A DNA stretch of 64,000 nucleotides from Brachyspira hyodysenteriae ATCC 27164 (GTDB taxonomy: Bacteria > Spirochaetota > Brachyspiria > Brachyspirales > Brachyspiraceae), in contig NZ_CP015910.2 of NCBI RefSeq assembly GCF_001676785.2, positions 1,364,001-1,428,000 of the forward strand. The letters are read 5' to 3'. Positions 59,101 through 63,925 of this stretch are shown here, piece by piece. Each line of letters begins with the position of its first letter. Position 1 is the stretch's first letter. The translations under genes and the position numbers were made by a program. Below the pieces are notes generated by a model. It worked only from the letters and a program-made list of their open reading frames with translations. It was not told where the DNA came from and ran no database searches.

Positions 59101-61682
59101 TCGACAGTTTAACAAGTGCTGTAGCAGAAGCAGCAGAGATTGCTTCATCTAAGATAGCTGAAAAAGAAGCAGCATTCAGCAGTAAAGTAAAAGAAGCTGA
59201 AGAATATATTAATTCATTGTCTGATAAAATTACATTAGAAAATAACAGTGCTTTAGATAAAGCTAGAGAAGATATTAATAATTTAGTTGCTTCTTTCAAT
59301 GAATCAGTTATAAAAGAGACTAATGATTTGGCACCTCATATAACTAATACAGTTCAGAATTTCATTAATAATGAAATGAAAAAATTTGATAAATTCTCAG
59401 ATGTTAGAAGTGCTATAGAAGGCATTGAGAATGATATTAATAACAAGATAACTGAAGCATTCAATAATATGAACAAAGAACTTGAAGATAATATTGTTGA
59501 ATTTAGAAAGAAAATAGATACATATCAGGAAGAGTTTATCAGTGAATTAAAGATGTCTGTAAATGTAGAGGGTGAAAAAGCTGTTGATGAAATTAAGTCT
59601 TTACATAATGATGAAGTTGCTAAATTAAAAGAGATGTATTTAACTACTGAAAAATTCTATACAGATAGACAAGAGAAAAACCATGAAGACTTCTCAAAAT
59701 TATTTGAAGAAACTTATAAAGACTATAATGAAAAAATAGAATCATTATATGCTCAATTAGATGATACTAAACTTCAAATAAGTACTTCTGTTGAAGATGT
59801 TGTTGCTGATTTGAAACAGGCTTTAAGCATAAAAGATGAGTTCTTAACTTCAGTTGAAAATAATAAAGAAAAACTTGAAGCTGTTGAAGAGCAAATGAAT
59901 AATTTACAGAATGAATTTGCTCCTTCAGTAGAAAAATTGAAAGACATAATAGAAGAAAAGGCATTAGAATTACAAGAGAAAATCAATGAATACTCTCAAG
60001 ATATAGAACTTCAAGGAGATAAGTTCAATTCTAGATTGGAAGAGTTATCTAATAATGCTAAATCTACTATAGAAGATAAGGTAACTGAATTTGATTCTAT
60101 AATAGAAAATATTTCTAATAAAATGGATACTTTATTAGAAGAAAAGAATTCAGAGTTCGATGCATTAAAAGCACATTATGAAGGACTTTCAGAATCATTG
60201 ACAGCATTGAAAGATACTATATCAGAAGCAGTTAATGAAAGAATAGAAGAAGCAAATAGCATTATAGAGGAAAATGTTCAGACTATAGAAGAATCAGCTA
60301 ATGAAAAATATGAAAAATACATAGCAAGACTTAATTCTAATTTAGAACAAACATTGTCTCTTTTAATGAACGATGCTAAAGAACATATACAGAAAGCTAA
60401 AGATGAAATAATTAAAGCTCATACTGATAATTTAGATGAGTATGATCAGAGAATTACAAATATGAAAGATATTGTTTCAGCTTTAGAAGAAGATATAACT
60501 AAATATTCTTCTGAGATAGATGCAAGACTTGAAAGTATTAATTTAAGCTATGATGAAAAAACAAATGTTATACTTAAAGATTTTGAAAATAGAACTGATG
60601 ATTTGAAATTGAAATTAAATGATGCATCTGAATCTATTGACAAAATGCTTGATTTAAAAACTAATGATATTTCTTTAGAGTATGAGGCTATGAAATCAAA
60701 AATAGATGATATAGCTAAAGATATAGAAAAATACATGAATACTGTTAAAGTATTTGATAATGCTAAAGAAATGGCAGATTCTATAAGAGATGATGTTTCT
60801 AAGTTGAATGCTTTGGTTGAGGATACTAAAGCTACAACAATTGAAATGAATAAGACTATGTCCGAATTTGACAGTTTAAAGAAAATGCATCAGGAAATAT
60901 TAGGATATGCAGAAAGTCTTAGAAAGGAAAAAGACAGCTTGAAAGATACTCAGGAAAAAGTAAATATGTTAATGGAAATGTCTGGTGAAATTCAAGAGAG
61001 ATTCGTTAATATAGCAGAAAATAATGCTATGATAGAGCATGCTGAGGAAGGAATACAGGTTGTTATAGATATAGCATCTCAAATAGAAAATAAACTTTCA
61101 TTCATTAAGGATAAGGAAGAGTATGCAGATGATATATTACAGCAAATAAGAAAAGCTGAAGTAGAAACCGAAACTATTTTAGAAAGAGTAGATAGTATAA
61201 AAGAAGCTATGGTTGAAGTTGAAGATACTAGAAAGAACTTTATGGATAAGATTTATTCTTTAGAAAGAGATATGGCTAAAATAGATAAGAATGATAAAAA
61301 AGTTCAGTTGTTTATTTCTAAATTAGAAGAGATAAATGATATAATAGATGCCATACAGGATCAAAGAGAAAATCTTGTTCGTATGAAGAATCAGTATGAT
61401 GATTATGATAAGAACATAGTTAAGAATTTGGAAAGAGCTGAATATTTTGTAAGATATTTAGAGACTTTACTAGATAATGCTGATAAATATATGTCTGATA
61501 AAGGTTCTAAGACTTCTAAAAAAGGAACAGCTGCTAAAATAGATAGTAAGAAAGAAGAGTTTATAATTAGAATGTATAAAGAAGGTTGGAAACCAGATGA
61601 GATAGTTAAAAATAGTTCATATTCAAGAGATGAAGTTGAAAGAACTATAAAAGCATGGAAAGATAAGCAATCCAGAGGATAA
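38184..61682 (+). CDS. giant membrane-anchored coiled-coil protein, 7832 aa
   Basis: One uninterrupted frame of 23.5 kb. Residues about 4-24 form the only membrane helix; the basic NRKKNYG after it implies the rest is cytoplasmic. Everything from about residue 40 to 7780 is charged heptad/hendecad coiled coil rich in Glu, Lys, Asp, Asn, Ser, Leu and Ile; I noticed no cysteine. Residues about 900-6900 are long repeats (separate entry). Prolines are rare and concentrated at one IPALF block per unit. The last 45 residues form a basic, helix-turn-helix-like tail (MYKEGWKPDEIVK, YSRDEVERTIKAW). As one helix it would be about 1.2 micrometres long. It has its own promoter and terminator. A cytoskeletal filament, tether or length ruler is plausible; no function is established. 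Confidence 0.93.
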   Translation: MTPVLQLILTFVVPLLLIGIYGVINRKKNYGNNDFNEMFAEEKAVLEGIVEEKISEVRDNAIDLEIAVKKAGFISKSMEEDLAKLNKRIESYKDYKAAVSQYQEQVDSLEEAYLEILNKVDTVLKERNTIEKTYKRISDVKAKMTELEKNVGSIQDKLIESYNSKLNEFESELYKRFDALTTNLLARDAHYSTMAEQEKEKISALTEEFKLHVAKKEELFTNQLTQLAERTARHNIEQLAELFEKGRDELINKYSSFADEIDVKSKDIENRYETLSQSKDGLETELNNLRDTIHDRLNSITESSVLEFKDEMEKTKEMLYSTLKEGLEKISQDKEEFLDSIEQKAHSLEKSIDDIKDKADYISKDYAEKAHQLESEFSVLKDDINNRFIAEVENFSNHIKNVLENEDDGVITLYRNKTKELNDLIISIDGMSEETMLKAESRFEDIVNDIDKLKDDILTRAQDDMEYSIDKARSSLIAEINELRNDVETETNLLKDKIDETHYQTSEIISILNNKQEEILDSLNLQKEYLYKDLETQANERVNEIEKLFSSVKSELEQNIDSYIKNTSSDLTAIDEKLSNLKEQYDKASSDIDTLSKDTEYNIKENLEKRLEILEKSSVEINGLVSRANEKLDTGIKDTEEKIDDIKKEISSYSDAYIESLKSHLKNVLDDYEQTKMKAITDSIDSVINQVDESEKRHDELISNIENSIDDFKNKMDLAINENVKFNEESKKEVVDMLHNELRQATDAFDTLLNEKRDSMNKIKDEIEDIMHRVENGRDTFERTINKVYENAEDKEKALMSDIEDKYNSLDKKIDGVLDERRADLNAISAEYNAMLEKYSNNLKDDYEELKHHASLMSDEYKIRIENLGERINEIIDNANNMQSIIDSKASEIDSYIVSKKEEIDRKSGDIFAGVEENASKKLDELRELIDNAINRYQDEIKEIETYRLDEKQNIIEDIENIGINIRKDYEEYTNLLEDFYNKEKDSLNDYANSLKDEIEKAREESEAKHLTNEANYIDEYLNKTSSKIDEEVNRLNEELNSSFNTLYSGFSKILAKIRKSNTKKLLQYIAKIKRHANKVISNTAAEVRDSLGLTLEDLRNEFISLKDNVDERLREEADKLISNNENVLAILDDHNNRLEQINDLSNTIENIKETLLEQINDLNSHLSDTNENFNNIIDNIKSSIIDRDELIELQNSEKEFLKNQIDDIKEEFELFKDQMLRTNEVEIPALFDEEKERIENMFDEFSKNLLMRLTDNESDIHYIKDVLSEERSHLISQIEILRKDVDDIKDDNRVTVLSEEKAVLENSLTALRDDFDKIIDLENDFVTLKNRMEGIDSGLKDDVKDLSDKLRDLKNNLEEKIEKDSNGLYRDLESLNNDFETVRKNMSSFFNKDEIEEMLNNEKSRLDSIFESLTSNNENFKDRLEKRIAYFEDMWSDNTRIKAIYASDIREEVENIRKEADIKYDNHIADLKQKMQLIEQDIYDWKNGNLNTLLAQLDEAKKGIEEFINTSEGKKNQFLIDMVNDIEKKENEIYSRIDNKILEAENKLSSIDEKLNKAIGNSLEEIHNRINESVAKYDEEIKRIEHHRETETENIISDMEDLGNSIREDYEEYSIMIDKIYEDAVSELEIHLDNIKKEIERARAESEEKHLSNEKNYIDDYLLDYSEKIESKVNDKLNILTESKAQLDDMVKESFNALNTNLNDVINRFNEEANNQIHSVIDRLEQEAAERLHNEQKYIAELEEQLRAISVKIDNELYNISSKLDNEISDVKTKYKDLSNDFDEALDTIKASIFDRDELIELQNSEKEMLAEQIETLKTEFDSFKDELLKANEEDIPALFEEEKQKIEKAFEDFTSNVLERMNNSENDMNYVKDVIVENRNTFLEKIDNIKRDIESIKEDNTIAQLALDKQSLEDSFNTIKDDFGKLADLENALSQLRDNVEDIDLNFKDDIKILSERFEEFENKAVTDERFDNLSYNIDEIRDNLKDSINKSSELENKFSSIKENLLNALTKNENIENLFADEVKKLDSLFNNIKTDNAEFRERLEKRIDYFEDTWSDSGRIRSLYAADLRDELEIIKSETDIKLENYVNDLKSQIEAVNNDASAWRDEYINNLKEKIDSMDKDISSWKDERINELLDQLSNAKESIKDYLESSEGKKEEFLSDILAKIEDKENSIYNKIDAKIEDIESRLSAIDGKVSDDISRGLEEVENIVNKAINKYDEEIKNIEHHRAEESSKLLDDIQSGYDYYSKLINTTYKDSLSSLADYTNRIKADIEKARKEAENKHLNNEKNYIDQYLKEYSAKIDDRVNEKINVLNDSKNKLDDMIKESFNTLNVNLNDAIARFNEEADSKINSTIEKLEKDASERFFSYKNYLSELEDNLRAINAKIDNEIYNVSSKFDNDISDLKNKYKELNIDFEESLDMIKSSILDRDELIELQTSEKELLVERIDELKNDFESFKDEVLAANRDDIPTLFDEEKERIEKAFEELTNTLLDRMNDSERDVNYIKDVISEDKLTLLEKIDNLKSEINALKEDDTITQLALEKQALEDSFNSIKNDFSRLEELENHLSQLKNSMNNVDLDLKDEVKSLANKFDSFENKIRENVNNINDNIGDLNSDINVIRNAINDSINKSSQLENSILRDKEALENRLSSIKENLMSISSDNKVSDTLFNDEVKKLENLFNNFKNDSIEFRDRLVKRIEYFEDTWSDNAKIRSLYAAEMRNELEEVKKETELKFENYLNDLLNRIETIDENISSWKDGRINELLSELELAKNNISSYLESTEDRKEELISGVLSKIEEKENAIYNKIDSKISDIENKLSVLDDKVSNDTANKLEEVKEIVDNAINKYNDDIKNIEHYRTEEGNKLLEDIKSGYDYYSKLINSVYKDSLASLAEYTNRIKTEIEDARKETVYGSNIDKNYIDEYLKDYSDKLESQIADKINILNESKNQLDDMMRDSFATLNSNLNDAIARINENADNKVNAVIRKLESETSERLLDYKEYIEELENHLASINSKIDNEIYNVSSKLDSEISDLKNKYDALNVDFEETLDLIKSSILDRDELIELHNSEKELLANRIYELKEEFDNFKKEALNANKEDIPALFEEEKQRIENAFEEFTNNLLERVNISESDINYIKDVISEDKITLLEQIDNLKADIDSLKEDDVFTQLSLEKEALEQSFNSIKNDFAKLEDLEKHLYELRDNMEDADVNLKDEVSSLSSKFEDLENAIKEDRENIEKEFTSSLNNVNADIDNIKNDIINSINKSSELESTILKDKEELENKLSAIKDNLLSMTGRSETIETLFNEEVSKLEELFDKVHNGNIEFRDRLEKRITYFEDTWSDSTKIRSLYASEMRNELEEIKKETEIKFENYLNDLNNKIDAINDDISIWKENNINDLLAQLESAKEDISAYLDTTEDKKNKLITAVLSKIEERENAVYSKLDEKIAEIENRLSETNSKLNDDIAVNLDNLNNMINDAMAKYNEEIKNIENYRAIESDKLLEDSKKLIEDIKNGYEHYSNLINEAYNNSVNSLTDYSNSVKAEIEKSREESESKHLANEKNYIDEYLKNYSDKLDSKVSEKIDSFNTAKDSLDRLIRKSFHKLESNVQDAISKFEKESNSKVLEVIKRLEKDAKTVVFDKNEYSVYLTEQLGIIYKKIEDEVSKINEKIDSNLSTVTEKFDSNIVSLNNSIYDDINSIIEKYESLSKDFDSSLEVLKDSILDRNELLETQSSEKELLVSKVDEIKKEFESFKEDILNTNKESIPALFDEEKQKIENAFEEFSEALLDRVNNSESDINYIKDIIYEDKSYILDRIDNLKKELYSLRDDDTINRLTLEKNALEESFNSIKDNFSKLEDLENNLYQLRDDMADVDINLKDEVKNLVSKVEELDSKIREDVSRDLEDYSNDLSMLNTNVSTLNDYIESIKSNMQDSLNRASEIENSILKDKEELENKLSAIKDNLLSVSGKNDSIESLFNDELQKLEGLFDKVRNDNIEFRERLEKRIEYFEDSWSDSARIRGLFSSDIRDEIENVKSYTELKFENSINELKEKMDSMNDDIAVWKDEHINDMNAKMESINADLASFKDEYLNELKSKIDSMDSDILSWKDGRINELLAQLEEAKNNIENYIDNSNVKAEKLLSDILSKIEEKESHIYNKLDEKISDIESRLSDTDSKLNNEISSNLNNLYNTLNEAKAKYDEEIKNIENYRTDENSKLLEDYQKLIDEIKSGYEHYSNLINETYNNSLNSLTDYSNLVKEEIEKAREESESKHLNNEKNYIDNYLKEYSDKLNNEISEKINMLTEAKEQLDNMVKESFDNLENSFNDAVIRFEEETSNKVLEAIDKLEQETEAVLFKKYMSALDEKIHSVNEKLDNETSNLKEKYEALSSDFDDAVDIIKNSIIDRDELISLHNEERNAIIEKFENLKNDFESFKESSLKFDNEDVPALFENKKKEIEHIFEEFTSAVVERVDITDDEVNKLKDAIVSDKLDLLEKMDNLEVEIESVKKDNTVEQLALEKKALEDSFNAIKADFAKLENLENNLYQLKENMSDVDVLLKDEVKALSSRLSDFEERIKDDIVRDLDEYSIELNNLTDNVGKLNSRIDDVKSQIEDSINKSSELETLISSEKEELDNKLSTIKDELVSKSENDDTIEKLFTQEKEKLNELFNQIKDDNKEFRYRLEKRVAYFEDTWSDSSRLKNIFSTDIREQLDNIRNDNEIKFENSINYLKDKVESIDNDISNWKENTVDELVKQLGEARESISNYLNDSEIKGKELVDNLLSKIDEKENSMYQTLEDKEKNMYQTLDDKEKSMYQTLDDRARNMYKSLDEKEKSIYEILDNKVQEIESRLSLIDSKLNDDITSNLENLYDMLNEAVAKYDEEIKNIEHYRLDENNKILDDIDNVGKEIRSSYENYSKLIEEVYNNSLNSLKDYSNSIKDEIEKSREETEERHLSSEREYIDEYLKGYSEKLESQVSDKINILNNAKTDLDNMLKSSFDDLEARFNESMTKFEESSNNRVFKTLQDIEKKADDVIYGNNYIYKIEDKVKDFYGKIDTKLLHFADRYDTLEKKIYDLESNQNYIFRLEDKIRDLNEKLDDRITNVNERYDNLRKSFDDKFVHIESAVLNNEQVQKLRDDFIIFKDDVLKANRDNIPELFNKEKEKFEELFNSFANDIISKLDTSNANIEEFKNTMYDEKNSILENMESFRYELDELKNNDSIEALEAEKARLEDTFNSFREEFERLYDLESEVYNLKSNLDGVDSNLRSDVDKLFDEVSEFKYALEEKIDILEDNTVSRDLFDDDREKLYSLYDELEAGNKDFKDLMDKRISYFEDTWSDPNKALKLYENALTPEVDNLKSEILSNVKDQVNEIEKNLSVWKDDNLSLLLEQLKEAKENIDNFIESSKDKKNGIIAKMISSIKEEILGKESEINTRLEEKLSSVNERIADLENRLTSDVSRFNNMISEAVDKYEDELKNIESYRLEENESIMRNLEDIGRNIISNYDNYSKMLDSVYENNKNALDEYSNSLRIEIEKARVDTNKGYIDEYLSEYSSKVEADIKERLEELEKNKYNLDVMINDSFNNLNQSINNAVSKMIEDSDSKLRDVIDNLEVQINDLIANKEEEIVSRISAYETDLKNEQYSSLEDIKNELLGLYNEFKENVNYDNLKDISEKLDSIETSLLEVNTQLENKAKDISDRIDLEKEELYASVNKLSSEFEDFKSNIDDRFKTQVSDFVSNNEHILSLFGEYSEKISSVTNILEDIENVKVSLIEEINKVKEEIDNKYSSLTKDFDKSIDDIKDAVLDKNNILQYYINEKELLWKEIDALKATFASMKDNILNANEAVAKYAPSIIDSEKVRIQSVIDDVFETLSAKINNNEDSISNLESSFSEYKSLISDAIDGFKDEISSIRNSNNYDDLIEERNRLEESFNSLKDDFSKIEDLEKDLHLVKAKLKGDDSSLIDEVMRLSDELEILKDNVSNMNNTDNNVNDNNDIDAIYEDFKQLNESLESFKETVIPQLSTFSKLEDKISENREEIYKYINSIMYSLPEAYISREEISNLENKLYDIFNNFNDGIVSIKNDLVSNIEKDTKDFKDRIEKRIEFFEDAWSSEEKLVELYGNIIADNFDVLKQGLESQFNDSFAEFKDKIDNMQNDLNSWKSSNLDAITETLDNAKDIAADNTDYSEIKSMIETLKEDIYNKQLELENDFNTKLEEGISNIELQINTFDDRIKDLEYSQDTLGSDLALYKEKLDSILNDYEDKVKSKVINLQNSLKTEEKNTIDYIENNISSIKDDINSSSKGVELKIKALESYISKINNDLNTNTLKLSNELAKDKKDLLDTIDGLRKEVYNKITEEVSNKDSELLKDFEEFKNEIINAVPNMDELAELFVSEKEDITNEFEELKNELLSTQSDNKNFAQMFEEEKAKLIDELDHFKSAVRVEYISAEERFEALKKDYMNNLNNLLDVEKADLESSFEEIRKELNNIKDSSLSKEEIEKLIDSYKNEISSSINNKKVEVSENVEAGNVDTSYVEKLIEDERARINETLESFRKNIEENYSTVEAVAEVLSKEQDAVEAKLLGMKEDILSEMPTLENISQIFVDEKENLKEELRDEFVSLRDEILGSVPTNNDLANMAQQYGAKIRDDFQILEQDFSESIKRYKENLSNEMLGFRNEFNDRIANIRDLAEALQAERDRLMAEIDDIKLKYESGSIYSSEALNNIEGDRDRLVNEFINFRKSIVELIKEQDETMSMFNKEKINIIDSIEALKNQISFDTISRDDVAAMIEEERRQVTEMFESIQNDSIDTDLRYLTDSFRDDIIKVFEESNDEFRKRVEARIVHFEDAYASPDRIKEFYKDAILSEVDSLRSDAEQILIDLNDKVENAKEQINVLENDRVKDIINKIDEAENDINSLINTIKANIKEQENELRMLSQSQKHISQEVETVRREREALMDMVKNSDINIRNKLDSLTSAVAEAAEIASSKIAEKEAAFSSKVKEAEEYINSLSDKITLENNSALDKAREDINNLVASFNESVIKETNDLAPHITNTVQNFINNEMKKFDKFSDVRSAIEGIENDINNKITEAFNNMNKELEDNIVEFRKKIDTYQEEFISELKMSVNVEGEKAVDEIKSLHNDEVAKLKEMYLTTEKFYTDRQEKNHEDFSKLFEETYKDYNEKIESLYAQLDDTKLQISTSVEDVVADLKQALSIKDEFLTSVENNKEKLEAVEEQMNNLQNEFAPSVEKLKDIIEEKALELQEKINEYSQDIELQGDKFNSRLEELSNNAKSTIEDKVTEFDSIIENISNKMDTLLEEKNSEFDALKAHYEGLSESLTALKDTISEAVNERIEEANSIIEENVQTIEESANEKYEKYIARLNSNLEQTLSLLMNDAKEHIQKAKDEIIKAHTDNLDEYDQRITNMKDIVSALEEDITKYSSEIDARLESINLSYDEKTNVILKDFENRTDDLKLKLNDASESIDKMLDLKTNDISLEYEAMKSKIDDIAKDIEKYMNTVKVFDNAKEMADSIRDDVSKLNALVEDTKATTIEMNKTMSEFDSLKKMHQEILGYAESLRKEKDSLKDTQEKVNMLMEMSGEIQERFVNIAENNAMIEHAEEGIQVVIDIASQIENKLSFIKDKEEYADDILQQIRKAEVETETILERVDSIKEAMVEVEDTRKNFMDKIYSLERDMAKIDKNDKKVQLFISKLEEINDIIDAIQDQRENLVRMKNQYDDYDKNIVKNLERAEYFVRYLETLLDNADKYMSDKGSKTSKKGTAAKIDSKKEEFIIRMYKEGWKPDEIVKNSSYSRDEVERTIKAWKDKQSRG
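44460..44591 (+). repeat. two 22-residue (66-base) units in the SWKD block
   Basis: Residues 2093-2136: two consecutive 22-residue units ending RDEYIN and KDERIN. Other repeats of the gene mostly carry a single copy. Confidence 0.7.
50334..50531 (+). repeat. three 22-residue (66-base) units in the SWKD block
   Basis: Three exact-length units ending VWKDEHIN, SFKDEYLN and SWKDGRIN, each starting (E/D)(L/M)xxK(M/I)(D/E)S. In the middle unit Phe replaces the conserved Trp. The copies differ at many bases, so the expansion is not very recent. Confidence 0.75.
52545..52709 (+). repeat. five tandem 33-base (11-residue) units
   Basis: Five in-frame hendecads of the form (D/E)(D/E)KEKxMYQTL at residues 4788-4842. 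The second and third units are nearly identical in DNA. Eleven residues are three helical turns, so gain or loss of a unit keeps the coiled-coil phase. Confidence 0.85.
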
Positions 61683-61716
61683 TTTTAAATGGTTTGATTG
61701 TTCTCCTTCTAAAAAT

Positions 61717-61752
61717 TAGAGTCTATAGGTTATTACTTATAGACTCTATTTT
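61717..61752. terminator. bidirectional terminator after the giant gene
   Basis: Perfect 11-pair stem TAGAGTCTATA (61717-61727) / TATAGACTCTA (61738-61748), ten-base loop, followed by T-rich sequence on + and by ATTTTTAG on the minus strand. Confidence 0.8.
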
Positions 61753-61879
61753 GTATATTATTATAAAATATAAACTTTATATATTTATATTTTAATTTAT
61801 GATATGATTAATAATAATTTTTTTAGACTATATAAGATTATAAAAGATATATAATACTAGTTAGTAAATTAAGAATTAA

Positions 61880-62620
61880 TTATATTCCCCACCACTTGGA
61901 AGCATCTGCTTGATATGCCCATTGATAAGAATTGCCTGATCTAATCCAAATTTTTGCTAATCCATTTCCGCCTGTTTGTTTAAATATATAAAGTCCATTA
62001 ACAGAATATACGGCTTCAGTATCAAATGAAGCATCTGTATAATTTGTAACCACTACTACAGCATTAAAATTAGTTTGATATCCAAAATATTGAACGCCCC
62101 ACCCTCCTGCTGCAGTAACTTTTCCACCAGCAACATTTCCTACAGTTGCTGTATCAGCTGTTAATGTTGTTCCATTTCCATTTCCTTCAGGTCTTGGTAC
62201 AACAGGCAATGCTGAATAAATTTTAGTTTCTATATATTTTTTATCAACTAAATCGTTAGTACCATACGCAGTAACAGCTACATAGTATAATGTACCATTA
62301 TTAAATGTGTAATTTGGAATTTCTATTACATAATTTGTTCTTGTGTGGTTAGATCCTGCTACTGTTGGATATGCTCCAGAAGAATTTTTTATAGCATTAT
62401 CAGGCTGAGTAAAACTAGCAGAATTACCAGCATATATATTGAATCCTGCAAAATCAGAAGCTATTACCCCTGACCAGAAGCTTATACTTACTTTATTATT
62501 ACCAGGTATGGCAGAAACACTGTATGGAGAATTATATTCATCCACTATAGTGATAAGTTCTTCATTACAAGAAATAAATAAAAAAATTGCTATTATATTA
62601 AATATAAATATTTTTTTCAT
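61880..62620 (-). CDS. lipoprotein with fibronectin-III-like domain (paralogue 1)
   Basis: 246 residues. The signal peptide ends in lipobox FISC (Cys18). Residues about 30-140 look like a fibronectin type III fold (SVSAIPGNNKVSISFWSG, FAGFNIYAGNS, LYYVAVTAYGTND). A PRPEG hinge and a second beta-rich, Gly/Thr-rich domain follow, ending WAYQADASKWWGI. It follows its paralogue with two bases between stop and start and no ribosome site of its own, so translation is probably coupled. Surface exposure is likely but not proven. Function unknown. Confidence 0.75.
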   Translation of the reverse strand: MKKIFIFNIIAIFLFISCNEELITIVDEYNSPYSVSAIPGNNKVSISFWSGVIASDFAGFNIYAGNSASFTQPDNAIKNSSGAYPTVAGSNHTRTNYVIEIPNYTFNNGTLYYVAVTAYGTNDLVDKKYIETKIYSALPVVPRPEGNGNGTTLTADTATVGNVAGGKVTAAGGWGVQYFGYQTNFNAVVVVTNYTDASFDTEAVYSVNGLYIFKQTGGNGLAKIWIRSGNSYQWAYQADASKWWGI

Positions 62621-62622
62621 AA

Positions 62623-63444
62623 TTAGTAACTTAGTATGTTGGCACTAGTTTGTCTGCAATAATCAACTGTTATACTGCTAGTACCATTTACACTCCTTAC
62701 ATATATTTTACCATAATAGGCATTATTTCCGTCTGTTATTTTTATCAAATAAAGTCTGTTGGCTTTTACTTGTAAATCAACGTTTCCATATCCATTTTCA
62801 GGGGGAATAACAACATCATTCAAAGAATTACCAGATACTGCCATCATACTTGTACCACCAACATTTTGAAAATATAAATTTCCGCCGCTAACAATTAATC
62901 TGGCTAAATCTCTACCTTCCATACTTATATTATTATTTGGGGTAACTGTTTGATTTAATGCTTCAGGTCTAGGTGTACCCATCTTAACAAAATTATCATA
63001 GTAATAGTAGCTTTCTAATTGAGGAGTTATTTGATAAGCTGATACCCAAACATATACTGGTATTCCGTTGTTTAGATCAGATTCTTTTAATGTATATACA
63101 TCTGTACCATTGGTTGAAAAATATGAACCTACTTTAATGGTAAATGAATATTTTTTTATAACAGTAGATGTTTTATCTGATATTGTAGGCAATGCTTTTT
63201 GCTGATTATACAATCTGTATTTTCTAGGATCTGTACTGTCTCCAAAATATATATTATATCCGCTGAATGAAGGTTCATTGTTTTGAGCTTCAAATTCAAC
63301 AGTTAATTGATTATTTCCTGGTATAACTTTTGTTATATAAGGCTGATTTAATTCAAGAGTTATACCTGTAACATCTGGAAGTCCGCATGAAATTATTGGA
63401 AATGATAATAATATAGTAAATAAAAATAATTTTAATATATTCAT
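62623..63444 (-). CDS. lipoprotein with fibronectin-III-like domain (paralogue 2)
   Basis: 273 residues. The lipobox is IISC (Cys20). It has the same layout as its downstream neighbour: TKVIPGNNQLTVEFEAQ, FSGYNIYFGDS, PVYVWVSAYQ, a PRPEA hinge, then a beta-rich C-terminal domain with LYLIKITDGNNAYYGKIYVR. The shared PGNN, GxNIYxG and PRPE words show tandem duplication followed by strong divergence. No ribosome site is evident before the ATG. dut lies 46 bases upstream on the same strand. Confidence 0.75.
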   Translation of the reverse strand: MNILKLFLFTILLSFPIISCGLPDVTGITLELNQPYITKVIPGNNQLTVEFEAQNNEPSFSGYNIYFGDSTDPRKYRLYNQQKALPTISDKTSTVIKKYSFTIKVGSYFSTNGTDVYTLKESDLNNGIPVYVWVSAYQITPQLESYYYYDNFVKMGTPRPEALNQTVTPNNNISMEGRDLARLIVSGGNLYFQNVGGTSMMAVSGNSLNDVVIPPENGYGNVDLQVKANRLYLIKITDGNNAYYGKIYVRSVNGTSSITVDYCRQTSANILSY

Positions 63445-63490
63445 TTATACATTATACACTAAAATATAAATTATATCAATATTTGTTTGC

Positions 63491-63925
63491 TTATTTATTT
63501 GTACTTCCAAATCCGCCTTCACCTCTTTGAGTATCAGAAAGAGAATCTACTTCTTCAAAAGATACTTTCTCAACTTTAGCAAAAACCATTTGAGCTATTC
63601 TGTCACCATGATTTATTGTAAATGGAATATCAGTTAAAGATGCTAATATTATTTTTAATTCTCCCCTATAATCGCTGTCTATTGTTGCTGGTGAGTTTAA
63701 ACAAAATATGCCGTTTTTTAATGCCAAAGAACTTCTGCTTCTAATTTGTGCTTCATAACCTTCTGGTATTTCTATGAAAAGTCCTGTTGGTACTAATACT
63801 ATATCATTTTTATTTAAAGTAATTGGATTATCTATATTCGCATGTAAATCAAGCCCAGATGAACCAACTGTTTGATACTTAGGCAAAGGGTTTGATGATT
63901 TATTAATAATTTTTATTTTAAGCAT
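63491..63925 (-). CDS. dut: dUTP diphosphatase
   Basis: About 144 residues, the trimeric dUTPase length. All five motifs are present: GSSGLDLHAN, PTGLFIEIPEGYEAQIRSRS, GIFCLNSPATIDSDYRGELK (uracil pocket and catalytic Asp), HGDRIAQMVF, and the C-terminal P-loop-like RGEGGFGST. It converts dUTP to dUMP and pyrophosphate, preventing uracil incorporation. I take the ATG at 63925, with GGAG six bases upstream, over the in-frame TTG at 63937. The remaining 75 bases to the window end hold only its upstream region. Confidence 0.96.
   Translation of the reverse strand: MLKIKIINKSSNPLPKYQTVGSSGLDLHANIDNPITLNKNDIVLVPTGLFIEIPEGYEAQIRSRSSLALKNGIFCLNSPATIDSDYRGELKIILASLTDIPFTINHGDRIAQMVFAKVEKVSFEEVDSLSDTQRGEGGFGSTNK

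Noticed and set aside
39791-60736. Many minus-strand open frames of 60-240 codons inside the giant gene
   Set aside because: They arise from the Glu/Lys/Asp/Ser-rich codons of the + strand repeat, recur at equivalent repeat positions, are Ser/Leu/Phe-rich and lack ribosome sites.
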